Source: JBJXHG01 sp046160865 (GTDB lineage: Bacteria; Planctomycetota; UBA1135; GCA-002686595). Taken from it: 32,270 nucleotides of DNA. The stretch spans positions 1-32,270 of the forward strand of contig JBJXHG010000111.1 in assembly GCA_046160865.1 (NCBI GenBank), written 5' to 3'. A program made the translations under genes and the position numbers. Positions 22,296 to 31,514 of the stretch are shown here, in pieces. A model generated the notes under the pieces. It was given only the letters and a program-made list of their open reading frames with translations. It was not told where the DNA came from and ran no database searches. How positions within the stretch are numbered: the stretch's first letter is position 1; each line of letters starts with the position of its first letter.

Positions 22296-25169
22296 ATGCG
22301 CCGACTCGTCGCTCTCGCTCTCGCATTTCTGCCGGCGCCGCTCGGCGCGCTCGCGCAATCGCCGGCGCCGTCCGTGTGGCCCCACCAAGCATCGGATCTG
22401 CCCGCGGATCCGCGCATCCACTTCGGCGTGCTCGCGAACGGCATGCGCTGGGCGTGGATGGACAACGCCGAGCCGAAGAAGCGCTGCTACGTGCGGATGC
22501 ACGTCGACGTGGGCAGCCTGGCCGAGGACGACTCCGAGCGCGGCTTGGCGCACTTCCTCGAGCACATGGCGTTCAACGGCAGCAAGAACCATCCGCCCGG
22601 CACGTTGATCCACTGGTTCCAGAAGCACGGGATGGACTTCGGCGCCGACACGAATGCGTCGACCGGGTACAGCCAGACCGTCTACGCGCTCGACCTGCCG
22701 GAGTCCGACGAAGCGACTCTGCGCGAAGGCTTGGCCGTGTTGCGCGATTTCGCCGACGGGCTCTTGCTCGAGCAGAAGGAGATCGACGCCGAGAAGGGTG
22801 TCGTCGACGCCGAGGAGCGCGAAGCGCAGTCGGCGTCGCGACGCGTGCGCGAAGCGTTCAACCGCCGCGTGCTGTCCGGCACGCGCATCGCCGATCGCGA
22901 TCCGCTCGGCGTCGCGGCCACGCGCAGCACCTTCACGTCGGAGTCCGTGCGCGCGTTCTACGAGCGCTGGTACCGCCCCGACAACACGACGCTGGTGCTC
23001 GTCGGCGACTTGCAAGGCAAGGATCCGTTGCCGCTCGTCGAGCAGGCGTTCGCGAGTTGGAAGAAGCCCGCCGAGCCGCTGCGGCGCGAACCCGACGCCG
23101 GCAAGACCGACTTCGCGCAGCGCATCGTCGCGATCCACGAGCCGGAGCTGCCGGCGACGACGATCGTCGTGCAGAAGCTCGCGCCGTGGCGCGAGCGCAA
23201 GCTGACGCGCGCGCAGATCCTGGCCGAGCTGCCGCGCGCGTGCGCGCGCCGCATGATCAACCTGCGCTTCGCACAGCTGCAGAAGGCGATCGGCGCACCA
23301 TTCTTGACCGCGTACGTCGGGGACGCCCACGATCGCGCCGAGGCAGGCGGCATCCGCGTCGTCGACAGCGACGAGCTCGTCATCCAGTGCCCGAAGGACA
23401 TGTGGAAGGACGCGCTCGCGACGTGCGAGCGCGAGCTGCGCCGCGCGCTCGAGCACGGTTTCACCGAGTCCGAGGTCACGGAGACGAAGTTGGAGCTCGA
23501 GCGCAGCGTGGATCGCTCCGTCGAGCGCGAGAGCACGCGCCCGAGCTCGAGCTGGCTCGAAGCGATCCTCGGCGCGGCCGAGAGCGGGCTCGTGCCTTCG
23601 GCCGCCGCGACGCGCAGCGAAGTGCTGAAGCTCGCGGCGCGCGAGCTCGATGGCGAAGCGTGCCGCAAGGCGCTCCACGAGGCCTGGAGCCAAGGCACGC
23701 TCGTGATCACGGTGAGCGGTCCGCTCGACCTCGGACCGGAGGCCGAGAAGCTCATCCGCGAAGCGTACGAAGCGAGCGTCGAGAGGCCCGTCGAAGCCGC
23801 GCCGAAGTCGGACGCCGCGCTCGTGTGGGCCTACGCCTCCGACCCGCAGAAGTCGGGCAAGATCGCCGCGCGCGTCCACGACCCGGAGTTCGACGTGCAC
23901 ACGATCGCGTTCGACAACGGCGTGCGCGTGTACGTGAAGAAGACGGACTTCGAGGCGGGCCAGGTGCTCGCGTCCGTGCAGTTCGCGCGCGGCCGGCTCG
24001 ATCTCACGCCCGAGCAGTTCCCGATCGGCTGGATGTCGGAGCACGTCGTCGAGGCGTGCGCGCTCGCCGCGCACTCGATCGACGACTTGCGCAAGCTTTC
24101 CGCCGGCAAGGACGTGAACCTGCGCTACCGCATGGTCTCCGATCAGTTCGAGCTCGCGGCGCCGACGACGCAGGCGGGCCTACAGCTCCAGTGTGAATGG
24201 ATGTGCGCGCAACTGATGCACGCCGGCTGGCGCGAGGAAGGCCTGCGCGAGTTCAAGAAGCAGCTACCGCTGTACTACGAGTCGCTCGAGCACCAGCTCT
24301 CCGGTCCGCTGCAGACCGTCTTCTTGAAGGAGCTGTACTCCGGCGACAAGTCGCGCGGGATTCCGGCGCAGTCGGACGTCGAGGGACTGGACCTCGCCAA
24401 GTTGCGCGCTTGGCTCGAGCCGCACATGCGAACCGGCGCGCTCGATGTCGTGCTCGTCGGCGACCTCGACCTCGAGGCGACGGTCGAGATCGCCGCGCGC
24501 ACGTTCGGGATGCTAGCGCCGCGCCGCGCGCTCGATCCGCGCACCGACCGGCGCAAGCCGGCCGAGATCGCGACTGGCCTGCGGCGGCGCTACGAGGTCG
24601 AGACGCAGGACGAGAAGGCACTCGTGTGGATCGTCTTTCCGACGACGGATGGACGCGATCTCGCGACGAAGCGCGCGCTGCGCTTCCTCGCCGGGACGAT
24701 CTCCGACCACTTGCTCACCGAGTTGCGCGAGAAGCTCGGCGGCGCGTACTCGCCGAATGCGTCGGCTGCGACGAGCGACGCGATCCCCGGCGACGGCTAC
24801 ATCGCGATCGAGGTGACCGTCGACCCCGCGCACGTGGACACGATCGTCGAGAGCACGCTCGCGCTGACGGACAAGCTTGCGACGGACGGACCGACCAAGG
24901 AGGAGATCGATCGCTTGCGCGTGCCGGCCTTGAACCAGCTGCGCGACGCGCGGAGTGTGAACAGCTATTGGTGGAACGTGCTCACGCGCACGCACTCGCG
25001 CGACAACGTGTTCGAGGAGCTGCGCACGGAGCAGACGTGGCTGGAGAAAGTCGGCGTCGATGAGCTGGCGCCACTCGCGAAACGCTACTTGAAGCGCGAG
25101 CGCGCCAGCGTCGCGGTCGTGGTGCCGAAGGCGAAGAGCGCGACGGACGAGCCGAAGAAGAGCGAGTGA
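22296..25169 (+). CDS. M16 family zinc metallopeptidase (pitrilysin/PqqL-like), secreted
   Basis: 957 residues with a Sec signal peptide (MRRLVALALAFLPAPLGALA). The inverted zinc motif is HFLEH (His86, Glu89, His90), followed about 76 residues later by the third ligand Glu166 in DAEKGVVDAEE. The four-domain layout of M16 enzymes is complete: a second, inactive half begins near residue 540 (IAFDNGVRVYVKKTD), with the R/Y motif in LREKLGGAYSPNAS near residue 820. Such enzymes degrade peptides in a closed chamber in the periplasm. GAGG 9 nt before the ATG at 22296 supports the start. It shares its strand and neighbourhood with the TPR protein gene. Confidence 0.93.
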   Translation: MRRLVALALAFLPAPLGALAQSPAPSVWPHQASDLPADPRIHFGVLANGMRWAWMDNAEPKKRCYVRMHVDVGSLAEDDSERGLAHFLEHMAFNGSKNHPPGTLIHWFQKHGMDFGADTNASTGYSQTVYALDLPESDEATLREGLAVLRDFADGLLLEQKEIDAEKGVVDAEEREAQSASRRVREAFNRRVLSGTRIADRDPLGVAATRSTFTSESVRAFYERWYRPDNTTLVLVGDLQGKDPLPLVEQAFASWKKPAEPLRREPDAGKTDFAQRIVAIHEPELPATTIVVQKLAPWRERKLTRAQILAELPRACARRMINLRFAQLQKAIGAPFLTAYVGDAHDRAEAGGIRVVDSDELVIQCPKDMWKDALATCERELRRALEHGFTESEVTETKLELERSVDRSVERESTRPSSSWLEAILGAAESGLVPSAAATRSEVLKLAARELDGEACRKALHEAWSQGTLVITVSGPLDLGPEAEKLIREAYEASVERPVEAAPKSDAALVWAYASDPQKSGKIAARVHDPEFDVHTIAFDNGVRVYVKKTDFEAGQVLASVQFARGRLDLTPEQFPIGWMSEHVVEACALAAHSIDDLRKLSAGKDVNLRYRMVSDQFELAAPTTQAGLQLQCEWMCAQLMHAGWREEGLREFKKQLPLYYESLEHQLSGPLQTVFLKELYSGDKSRGIPAQSDVEGLDLAKLRAWLEPHMRTGALDVVLVGDLDLEATVEIAARTFGMLAPRRALDPRTDRRKPAEIATGLRRRYEVETQDEKALVWIVFPTTDGRDLATKRALRFLAGTISDHLLTELREKLGGAYSPNASAATSDAIPGDGYIAIEVTVDPAHVDTIVESTLALTDKLATDGPTKEEIDRLRVPALNQLRDARSVNSYWWNVLTRTHSRDNVFEELRTEQTWLEKVGVDELAPLAKRYLKRERASVAVVVPKAKSATDEPKKSE

Positions 25170-25185
25170 CGCCCGTTCGTGCTGG

Positions 25186-25201
25186 GCGCGCCATGGCGCG
25201 C
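25186..25201. terminator. Palindrome between convergent genes
   Basis: A perfect 16-nt palindrome (GCGCGCCATGGCGCGC) lies in the 37-nt gap between the protease gene and the lipoprotein gene. It can form a 6-bp stem with a CATG loop on either strand. Confidence 0.35.
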
Positions 25202-25206
25202 TTGCG

Positions 25207-25785
25207 TCAACGCGCGTTCTGCCAGCCGGGAAAGAACTCGTCCATGGCGGCGAGCCTCTCCTTCTCGCCCTTGACGACGCGCGCGTTGCGCAGGATTTCC
25301 GTGCGCTCCGCGCGCCGCTCGGCCGCGAGCGGCGGCGTCTTGTAGCTGTACGCGGCACGGTGCAGCGCGTCCTTGCCCTGCACGAGTCGCGCGATCTCGC
25401 CTTGGTCCTCGACGCCGGGAGCCGCGCGCAGCGTCCATTCGTAGAGCACGCTGCTCGCGTCCTCTTCGATCACCTTCCACTCCAGCTCTCCGCCGCGCTG
25501 CTTCATGATGTCCCGCAACTTCGACATGGTCGCCGTCGGCGGTTCGACCGGACGACGATCATCGAGTGCTTGGATCGTGATCATCTCGCGCCAGCCGGCG
25601 AGCGTTTGGCCCGCTGGTACGTACTCGGCGAGCGTTTGATGACCGTCGTCCTGGCCGTTCACGAGCGTCCAGCGCTCGCGATCGGGCAGGAACAGGGTCT
25701 CGAGATCGCGCGTCGTCGCGCACGCCGCGAACGTCGGAACGACGGCCAGGAGAACGAGCAGCAAGCGACGCAGCGGATACGACAT
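25207..25785 (-). CDS. Small lipoprotein of unknown function
   Basis: 192 residues. The signal sequence ends in FAAC, so Cys22 is probably lipidated. The mature protein contains ERWTLVNGQDDGHQTLAEYV and a helical C-terminal half rich in Arg and Glu. I recognise no family. The start is firm: GGAGGAG lies 5 nt before the ATG, the strongest site in the window. It converges on the M16 protease gene and lies downstream of trxB, from which it is separated by a strong hairpin, so it is probably transcribed alone. Confidence 0.75.
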   Translation of the reverse strand: MSYPLRRLLLVLLAVVPTFAACATTRDLETLFLPDRERWTLVNGQDDGHQTLAEYVPAGQTLAGWREMITIQALDDRRPVEPPTATMSKLRDIMKQRGGELEWKVIEEDASSVLYEWTLRAAPGVEDQGEIARLVQGKDALHRAAYSYKTPPLAAERRAERTEILRNARVVKGEKERLAAMDEFFPGWQNAR

Positions 25786-25948
25786 GAGAGCTCCTCCGGT
25801 TCATTTTGCGCGGCGGGCGCCGCGCGATCCAGAGCACGTTCCAAGGTTGAAGGTCTTCATGCGCACGCACAACCCGGAACCTGCATCCACTCGCGAGATG
25901 CGAGACACAGTGAGCGGAGGCAACCGCAGCGGGTCCCCGCCGTTTAAT

Positions 25949-25978
25949 GCACGTAGCACGGAGGACCGCGCTACGTGC
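25949..25978 (-). terminator. Long hairpin immediately after trxB
   Basis: GCACGTAGC (25949-25957) pairs with GCTACGTGC (25970-25978), and CGG (25959-25961) with CCG (25966-25968), around the loop AGGA. The single A-C mispair on the plus strand (25958/25969) is a G-U wobble in minus-strand RNA. The stem touches the trxB stop codon. Sequence beyond it is A/T-rich (ATTAAA) but not a U-tract. Confidence 0.65.
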
Positions 25979-26914
25979 TTAGTGCGCTTGCGCCTCGAGC
26001 CAGCGCTCCGCGTCGAGTGCCGCCATGCAGCCGGTGCCCGCCGCCGTGACGGCTTGGCGGTAGACCTTGTCCATCACGTCGCCGCACGCGAAGACGCCGG
26101 CGATGTTCGTGTGCGTGCCGCGCGACACCTTGATGTAGCCCTGCTCGTCCATGTCGATCTGGCCGCGGAAGATCTTCGAGTTCGGCTCGTGGCCGATCGC
26201 GATGAAGACGCCGTCGGCCGCGACCTCGGTCTTCTCGCCGCTCTGCGTGTCTTCGAGCACCGCGGCGCGCACGCGCTTCTTGTCCGGCAAGGACAGCACG
26301 CGGTCGAGCGTCTTGTTGAGCATCCAGTCGATCTTGGGATTGGCGCGCGCGCGATCGATCATGATCTTGCTCGCGCGGAAGTCCTCGCGCCGGTGGACGA
26401 TCGTGACCGTATTGGCGAAGCGCGTGAGGTAGTTCGCCTCCTCCATCGCCGTGTCGCCGCCGCCGATGACGAGCACCTTCCGCTCCTTGAAGAACGCGCC
26501 ATCGCACGTCGCGCACGCCGACACGCCGTGTCCCATCAGCTCGGTTTCGCTCGGTAGCCCGAGCAAACGGGCCCGCGCGCCCGTGGAGATGATCACCGAG
26601 CGCGCGCGGAACGTGTCGAAGTCGGTCTTCGCGACGAATGGACGCGCGGCGAAATCGACCTCGATGATCTGCTCGAATCGGACTTCGGTGCCGAAGCGCT
26701 CCGCCTGGCGCTGGAAGTCCTGCATCATGCGCGGGCCCATGATCCCATCGGGATAGCCCGGATAGTTCTCGACGTCGGTCGTGATCGTGAGCTGGCCGCC
26801 GGGCTGCAAACCTTGGAACAAGATCGGCTTCAGGTTGGCGCGCGCGGTGTAGATCGCCGCGGTGTAGCCCGCAGGACCCGAGCCGATGATGAGGACGTCG
26901 CGGACTTCGCTCAT
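25979..26914 (-). CDS. trxB: Thioredoxin-disulfide reductase
   Basis: 311 residues, normal length. The FAD-binding GxGxxG is at 11-16 (GSGPAG), the redox-active CATC (Cys134, Cys137) lies within the NADPH domain, and the NADPH-binding GGGDTAMEEA is at 151-160. The C-terminal FAD motif GVFACGDVMDK is present. It reduces thioredoxin with NADPH in the cytoplasm. It is divergent from the DUF2203 gene, with an 84-nt spacer holding a candidate promoter. A strong hairpin ends the transcript at the stop codon. Confidence 0.97.
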   Translation of the reverse strand: MSEVRDVLIIGSGPAGYTAAIYTARANLKPILFQGLQPGGQLTITTDVENYPGYPDGIMGPRMMQDFQRQAERFGTEVRFEQIIEVDFAARPFVAKTDFDTFRARSVIISTGARARLLGLPSETELMGHGVSACATCDGAFFKERKVLVIGGGDTAMEEANYLTRFANTVTIVHRREDFRASKIMIDRARANPKIDWMLNKTLDRVLSLPDKKRVRAAVLEDTQSGEKTEVAADGVFIAIGHEPNSKIFRGQIDMDEQGYIKVSRGTHTNIAGVFACGDVMDKVYRQAVTAAGTGCMAALDAERWLEAQAH

Positions 26915-26954
26915 GGTGGATGGACCGCCGCCGCTTCAAGCGAGGGGGCCGACT

Positions 26955-26983
26955 AGTGTAGGCTCTCGCAACGCGAGGCAAAA
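26955..26983 (-). promoter_or_regulatory. Candidate trxB promoter
   Basis: Minus-strand TTTTGC (26983-26978) and TACACT (26960-26955) are 17 nt apart, leaving a leader of about 35 nt. The -10 box is fair and the -35 poor. Confidence 0.35.
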
Positions 26984-26998
26984 CCCTCGTGCACCTGC

Positions 26999-27409
26999 AT
27001 GCCGGGACCTCGCGTGTTCACCATCGACGAAGCACGAGCGTTGATCTCGAAGGTCGAGCGGCACTTCACCGAGCTCGACGAGCTCAAGAAGCGCATGCGC
27101 ACGCTGAACATCCGCATCAACGCACTCGAGATGATCTGGGGCGGCCAAGTCCACCGCGACGACAACCCCGATCACGGCGAGCTCGAGCACCATCTCGCGG
27201 AGATGAAGTCGACGCAGGAGCAGTTCGAGCGCCACACGAAGGCGATCACGAAGATCGGCGGACACGTGAAGAGCGTCGATCCTGCGCTCGTCGATTTCTA
27301 CGGCGTGAAGGACGGCCGGCTGATCTTCTGGTGCTGGACACGCGGCGAATCGACGATCGCGCACTGGCACCACATCGACAAGGGCTTCGCGGAGCGGCAG
27401 CCGATTTGA
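26999..27409 (+). CDS. DUF2203 family protein
   Basis: 136 residues. The N-terminal FTIDEARALISKVERHFTEL helix and the C-terminal signature LVDFYGVKDGRLIFWCWTRGESTIAHWHHIDKGFAERQPI (residues near 96-135) match DUF2203, a small mostly helical family of unknown function. The ATG at 26999 gives the family length. It is divergent from trxB, and 54 nt later an inositol-monophosphatase-family gene follows on the same strand, so the two may be co-transcribed. Confidence 0.85.
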   Translation: MPGPRVFTIDEARALISKVERHFTELDELKKRMRTLNIRINALEMIWGGQVHRDDNPDHGELEHHLAEMKSTQEQFERHTKAITKIGGHVKSVDPALVDFYGVKDGRLIFWCWTRGESTIAHWHHIDKGFAERQPI

Positions 27410-27463
27410 GCGCGCTGTCCGCATGAGCCGTCCGCACTGCAGCCGTGGCCGGGCCGGATCGCC

Positions 27464-28516
27464 GTGACGCACGCCCCGGATGCCGCTGACGCGCACGCAA
27501 TGACGCGCACGTGGGAGCCGCGACTCGTGGAGCTATGCCGCGGCGTGCGCGCGGAGGTGCGGCGCACGATCGCGAGCGCGATCGACCGCGGCGAGCTGCA
27601 CACGCTCGCGACCGCCGTCGGACAAGGCGCCGGCGACGTCACGTACGGCATCGACGCCGCGTCGGAGCACGTGATCGATCGCTGGCTCGCGTCGACCGCG
27701 CGCGAGACGCCGCTGTCCTTGCTCACGGAGGACGCGGGCTGGCGGCACATGGGGCCGGACGGACGCGGCGGCGCGCGCGCGCTCGACGGCTTCGATCACG
27801 GCGGACCGCGCATCGTGATCGATCCGATCGACGGGACGCGCAACTTGATGACCGATCTGCGCGCGGCCTGGGTCGTGCTCGGCATGGCCGGCCCCGGCGC
27901 GACGACGCCACGCATGTCGGACCAGGCGTTCGGCGTCCTGTGCGAGATCCCCGACTCGCGCGCGAAATTCGGCCGCGTGCTCCACGCGGTGCGCGGCGAG
28001 CGCTGCCGAACGGCCTCCGACGAGCTCGACACCCACGACGACGGGCTCGAGCGCGAGCACGCGGTCGATGCGCACGCGCGCGTCGACCACGGCTACTTCC
28101 CGTTCTTCAAGTACATGGCGGACCTGCGGCCCGAGATCGCGCGCATCGAGGCCGATTTCTTCGCGCGCCTCGAGCGCGAAGAGCGCGCCGACGTCCGCAA
28201 TTGCTACGACGACCAATACATCTCGAATGGCGGTCAGCTGGCGCTGCTCACGTTCGGCACGTACCGCATGATCGCGGACTTGCGCGCGGCGCTGGCGGAG
28301 CGTCGCGGACGTCCGACGCTGACCACGAAGCCGTACGACGTCGCCGGTGCGATCGTCGTGGCCGAAGCAGCCGGTTGCGTCGTGACGGACGCGCACGGCG
28401 GCGCGCTCGACTTTCCGATCGACGCGCACACGCCGGTCTCGTTCGTCGGCTGGGTGAACGAGGCCACGCGCGCGCGTTGCGAGAAGCACCTGCGCGCGGC
28501 GCTCGCGTCGGGATGA
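27464..28516 (+). CDS. Inositol monophosphatase family protein
   Basis: 350 residues from a GTG; an ATG 12 codons downstream (27500) is equally possible. The lithium-sensitive Mg-dependent phosphatase signature is present: GxxSExxI as GIDAASEHVI (62-71), the acidic LLTED (86-90), DPIDGTRNL (120-128) and late KPYDVAGAIVVAEAAGC. These residues bind two or three Mg ions and cleave sugar or nucleotide phosphates. The insert between residues 175 and 240 is longer than in typical IMPases, closer to bisphosphatase or CysQ-like members. The substrate is not clear from the sequence. Confidence 0.88.
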   Translation: MTHAPDAADAHAMTRTWEPRLVELCRGVRAEVRRTIASAIDRGELHTLATAVGQGAGDVTYGIDAASEHVIDRWLASTARETPLSLLTEDAGWRHMGPDGRGGARALDGFDHGGPRIVIDPIDGTRNLMTDLRAAWVVLGMAGPGATTPRMSDQAFGVLCEIPDSRAKFGRVLHAVRGERCRTASDELDTHDDGLEREHAVDAHARVDHGYFPFFKYMADLRPEIARIEADFFARLEREERADVRNCYDDQYISNGGQLALLTFGTYRMIADLRAALAERRGRPTLTTKPYDVAGAIVVAEAAGCVVTDAHGGALDFPIDAHTPVSFVGWVNEATRARCEKHLRAALASG

Positions 28517-28545
28517 CACGTCGCTGCGCACCGCGCCTCGTGGGC

Positions 28546-28559
28546 GTGCGCCGCCGCAC
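28546..28559. terminator. Short hairpin between convergent genes
   Basis: GTGCG (28546-28550) and CGCAC (28555-28559) with loop CCGC lie in the 50-nt gap between the phosphatase gene and the ABC permease gene. Flanking bases can extend it with a 2-nt bulge. Confidence 0.3.
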
Positions 28560-28566
28560 ACGCTCG

Positions 28567-30282
28567 TCAACCCCGGTCGCGCGCGACGTCGAACCGGCGC
28601 AGCATGGCGCCGCCGAAGAACAGCAGACCGGCATCGATCGCGAGTAGCACGCACCAACCCACCGCCAGCGCGAGCCACGTCGACAGCGTCTCGTCGCCCG
28701 ACAGCGCGCGCACGCCGAAGTACGTTCCGACGGCCGGACCGCCGGCCAGCGCGAGCACGACGAGCAGCAGGAGCATGCGCAGCAGCATGAGCACGAGCGA
28801 GCGGCCCATGTGCTGCAACGCGCCTTCCTGTCCCGGTGTGTATTTCACGGGCGCGTACAAGAACACCGCGTTGTCGAGCGCCACCCACGCGAGCGTCGCG
28901 AGCGGCTGCCACGCGACGATGGCGAGCAACTCGACGTGGAACTGATCCGTGACGAGCGCGCGCCCGAGCACGGCGAGCGCGAGCACCCCCGAGACGAGCA
29001 TGACTTCGGGCAGGATGTTCGCGAAGAAAATGAGCACCGGAGACGTCGGCCACGCTTTGATGCGCTCCATTTGCTCGAGGTCCTGGCGGAAGTCGAAGCG
29101 CAGCCCCGTGCACAGGTAGATCGTGCCCATGCCGGCGAGCACGAGCGCGCCGAAGATCGCCGCCTCGCGCGTCGGCTCCGAGAACATCGTCGTGATCACG
29201 AATGTCACGAGTGCCACGATCGTCGCGGACACGAGCAGCGCACCACGCGCCTTGCGCGCGATCGCCGTCAGCTTCAGCCATGCGATGGCACCGAACGCGC
29301 CGCGCCCGAAGAGCCACGGCAGGTTCCAGCCGAGCGCGCGGCGCGAGATCTCGCCTCCCGCCGCGCCCATGCCGCCGGTGCGAATGCGGTTCAAGCGCCG
29401 CGCGACGTCCGCCGACGTCGCGAGCGACAGCTCGCGGAAGTCGACCGGGATGCGTGCGCACAGCTCGAAGCCGATCACCGCGATTCCGACGCACACACAG
29501 AACCACGCCCAGAACGTCGCCGCGTCGGCCGCCATGATCATCGCCGCCCACGGCTTGAAGGGCAGGAGCAGCAAGCGCACGAGCGGCTCGCTCGCGAGCG
29601 AGTCCGCGTCGACTCCGATGCCGATGGCGCGGCGCAGCCAGCGATCGATGTGCACGTCCGACAGTGCGCCGGTCGCGATGACTCCGATCGCGGCGACGAG
29701 GACGATCGCGAGCACGAACGAGATCCCGCGCAGCGGCAAGCGCCGCGCGAGGCGCGCGAGGCGATTCTCCGCGTCACCGAGGAGCAGCGCCGTCGCTTGC
29801 CCGAGAATCGGCAACGACAGCATCGCGACGAGCACTCCGCTGAATCCGAAGAACCACACCGGCGTCCGCCGCGCGTACAACGCGCCGAACAGGATCCCGG
29901 CGAACAACGAGCGCAGGAAGTTGACGAGCAGGCGATACCGAACGAGGTCCGTGCGACGGATCGGCGCCGAGAACAAGCGCTCGATCTCTTCCTTGGGCAA
30001 GTACAGGCCGCGGTGATTGAACGCACCGATGATCGTCATCAACGCGAACAAGAGACCGCCGGCCTGCGGAATGATCAGCGGGTCCTTGGCCACGCTCGCG
30101 CTTCCCCGCCACCATGCGACGCGATCGCTGAAGAGCAGCGCCGACAGCCACGCGAGGATCAGCACGCCGCCGAGGATCGCGAAGATCCAGCCGCTGGGTC
30201 GCTTCATGCGCAGCAGCTGCTGGCGAACCGACGCTCGGATCTTCAGACGCACGAGCAGGTGCAGAGCCGAATGGACGAGCAT
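28567..30282 (-). CDS. ABC exporter membrane subunit
   Basis: 571 residues with about ten hydrophobic segments and a short basic N-terminus (LLVRLKIRASVRQQLLRMKRPSG). The overall pattern, including the AFNHRGLYLPKEEIERLFSAPIRRTDLVRYRLL segment in the first third, fits the large ABC-2-like exporter permeases that sit beside a single ATPase. It is the second gene of a two-gene unit: the ATPase gene ends 140 nt upstream. The substrate cannot be read from the sequence; such pairs export lipids, peptides or polysaccharides. It converges on the phosphatase gene. Confidence 0.82.
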   Translation of the reverse strand: MLVHSALHLLVRLKIRASVRQQLLRMKRPSGWIFAILGGVLILAWLSALLFSDRVAWWRGSASVAKDPLIIPQAGGLLFALMTIIGAFNHRGLYLPKEEIERLFSAPIRRTDLVRYRLLVNFLRSLFAGILFGALYARRTPVWFFGFSGVLVAMLSLPILGQATALLLGDAENRLARLARRLPLRGISFVLAIVLVAAIGVIATGALSDVHIDRWLRRAIGIGVDADSLASEPLVRLLLLPFKPWAAMIMAADAATFWAWFCVCVGIAVIGFELCARIPVDFRELSLATSADVARRLNRIRTGGMGAAGGEISRRALGWNLPWLFGRGAFGAIAWLKLTAIARKARGALLVSATIVALVTFVITTMFSEPTREAAIFGALVLAGMGTIYLCTGLRFDFRQDLEQMERIKAWPTSPVLIFFANILPEVMLVSGVLALAVLGRALVTDQFHVELLAIVAWQPLATLAWVALDNAVFLYAPVKYTPGQEGALQHMGRSLVLMLLRMLLLLVVLALAGGPAVGTYFGVRALSGDETLSTWLALAVGWCVLLAIDAGLLFFGGAMLRRFDVARDRG

Positions 30283-30421
30283 CTGCGTCTACTGGCGCGT
30301 GGTGCGGCGAGGCGCGGCAGTGGCGACGCGCGCAAGGAGTGTGATCACGGCGCGCGCGGAACCCGGCGCGACGAAGGTCGGCCGGCGTGGGCACAGTCGA
30401 AGGCAAGCGTGCTTCAACGGA

Positions 30422-31240
30422 CTACGACGGCGTGTTCTCGAGCGGCGACGCCCATTCGCCGCGCGCCCCTTCCGTCACCGCGAGGAAAATCTCTTCGAGG
30501 CTCGAGCCGTCGCGCGCCGCCAAACTCGAGCGCGCTTCGCGCAGCGTGCCGACGAACACCTTGCGGCCACGATCGAGGATCAGGATCCGGTGCGCGAGCT
30601 CTTCGATCAGCTCGAGCAAGTGCGAGGACAGGATCACCGCTGTGCCTTCGCGCGCGAGATCGCGAATCGCTTCCTTCGCCGCGCGGATCCCGCGCGGATC
30701 GAGACCCGAAAGAGGCTCGTCCATGAGTACGACGCCCGGCCGTGGGAGCCATGCGCCGCAAAACGCGAGCTTCTGCCGCATCCCGCGCGACAGCTCGCCG
30801 CCGAGCGCACGACGTTTTTCGACGAGCTCGAAACGCGCGAGCAGCAGGTCGGCGCGCGGCTTCCACTCCGCCACGCCGTACAAGGCCGCGGTGAAGCGCA
30901 AGTGCTCCTCGACGGTCAGGCTGTCGAACGGCTGCGGATCGTCGGGGATCCACGCCAAGTTCCGCTTCGCCCCGACTTCGTCGCTCGCGAGGTCGCGGCC
31001 GCAGATCGTCACGCGCCCGTGCTGCAACGGCAGGATGCCGGCGATCGAGCGCAGCGTCGTCGTCTTGCCGGCGCCATTCGGTCCGACCAGCCCGAGGATC
31101 TCGCCGCGCGCGACGGAGAACGACAAGTCGTTCACGGCGCGCATCTTTTCGTACTCCTTCGAGAAATGCTCGACCGCGAGCGCGGTCGGCGCGCTGGCGA
31201 TCTCCTCCGGAGTTCCAGGTAACGGCTCGGCTTCCAGCAT
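30422..31240 (-). CDS. ABC transporter ATP-binding protein
   Basis: 272 residues from the ATG at 31240; a longer start at 31288 adds 16 unlikely residues. Walker A GPNGAGKT (53-60), signature LSRGMRQKL, Walker B VVLMDEPLSGLDP and the H-loop SSHLLE are all intact. The GMRQKL form of the signature is typical of ABC-2 exporters. It forms an exporter with the membrane subunit downstream. The 270-nt gap to the SOD gene separates divergent transcripts. Confidence 0.95.
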   Translation of the reverse strand: MLEAEPLPGTPEEIASAPTALAVEHFSKEYEKMRAVNDLSFSVARGEILGLVGPNGAGKTTTLRSIAGILPLQHGRVTICGRDLASDEVGAKRNLAWIPDDPQPFDSLTVEEHLRFTAALYGVAEWKPRADLLLARFELVEKRRALGGELSRGMRQKLAFCGAWLPRPGVVLMDEPLSGLDPRGIRAAKEAIRDLAREGTAVILSSHLLELIEELAHRILILDRGRKVFVGTLREARSSLAARDGSSLEEIFLAVTEGARGEWASPLENTPS

Positions 31241-31452
31241 CGTTGCGGCTCGCGCGATGGACCGCGGCGCAGCCCGCCAGTAGAGCATTCGGTGACACGC
31301 GGCGCACCGTCGCGGGGCTCGCGCGACGTCGAGCGCCGCGCGAATCGCGAGGCGGAGTGCGCGGGCGTCCCGATCGACGCGACGGAAACGCGGCGCGTCC
31401 GGGCTATATGCCGAGCACGGCGCTCCGACACGCGACGAGTTGCGCCGGCCAC

Positions 31453-31481
31453 TTTTTCGGCGGGCGGCGGGCGCTCATACT
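31453..31481 (+). promoter_or_regulatory. Weak candidate promoter for the SOD gene
   Basis: TTTTTC (31453-31458) and CATACT (31476-31481) are 17 nt apart, 33 nt before the SOD start codon. Neither is a close consensus match. The rest of the divergent spacer 31241-31514 shows no other feature. Confidence 0.25.
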
Positions 31482-31514
31482 CCGCGCCGTGCATTCCTCC
31501 GAAAGGACAGCCAC

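Noticed and set aside
28810..30726. Long plus-strand open frame opposite the ABC permease
   Set aside because: It is a shadow of the permease caused by high GC: no domain, biased to Arg, Glu and His, and the minus-strand frame has clear membrane segments.
31440..31514. N-terminal extension of the SOD from an ATG at 31440
   Set aside because: The extension would bury the twin-arginine signal, while AAAGGA stands 8 nt before the ATG at 31515.
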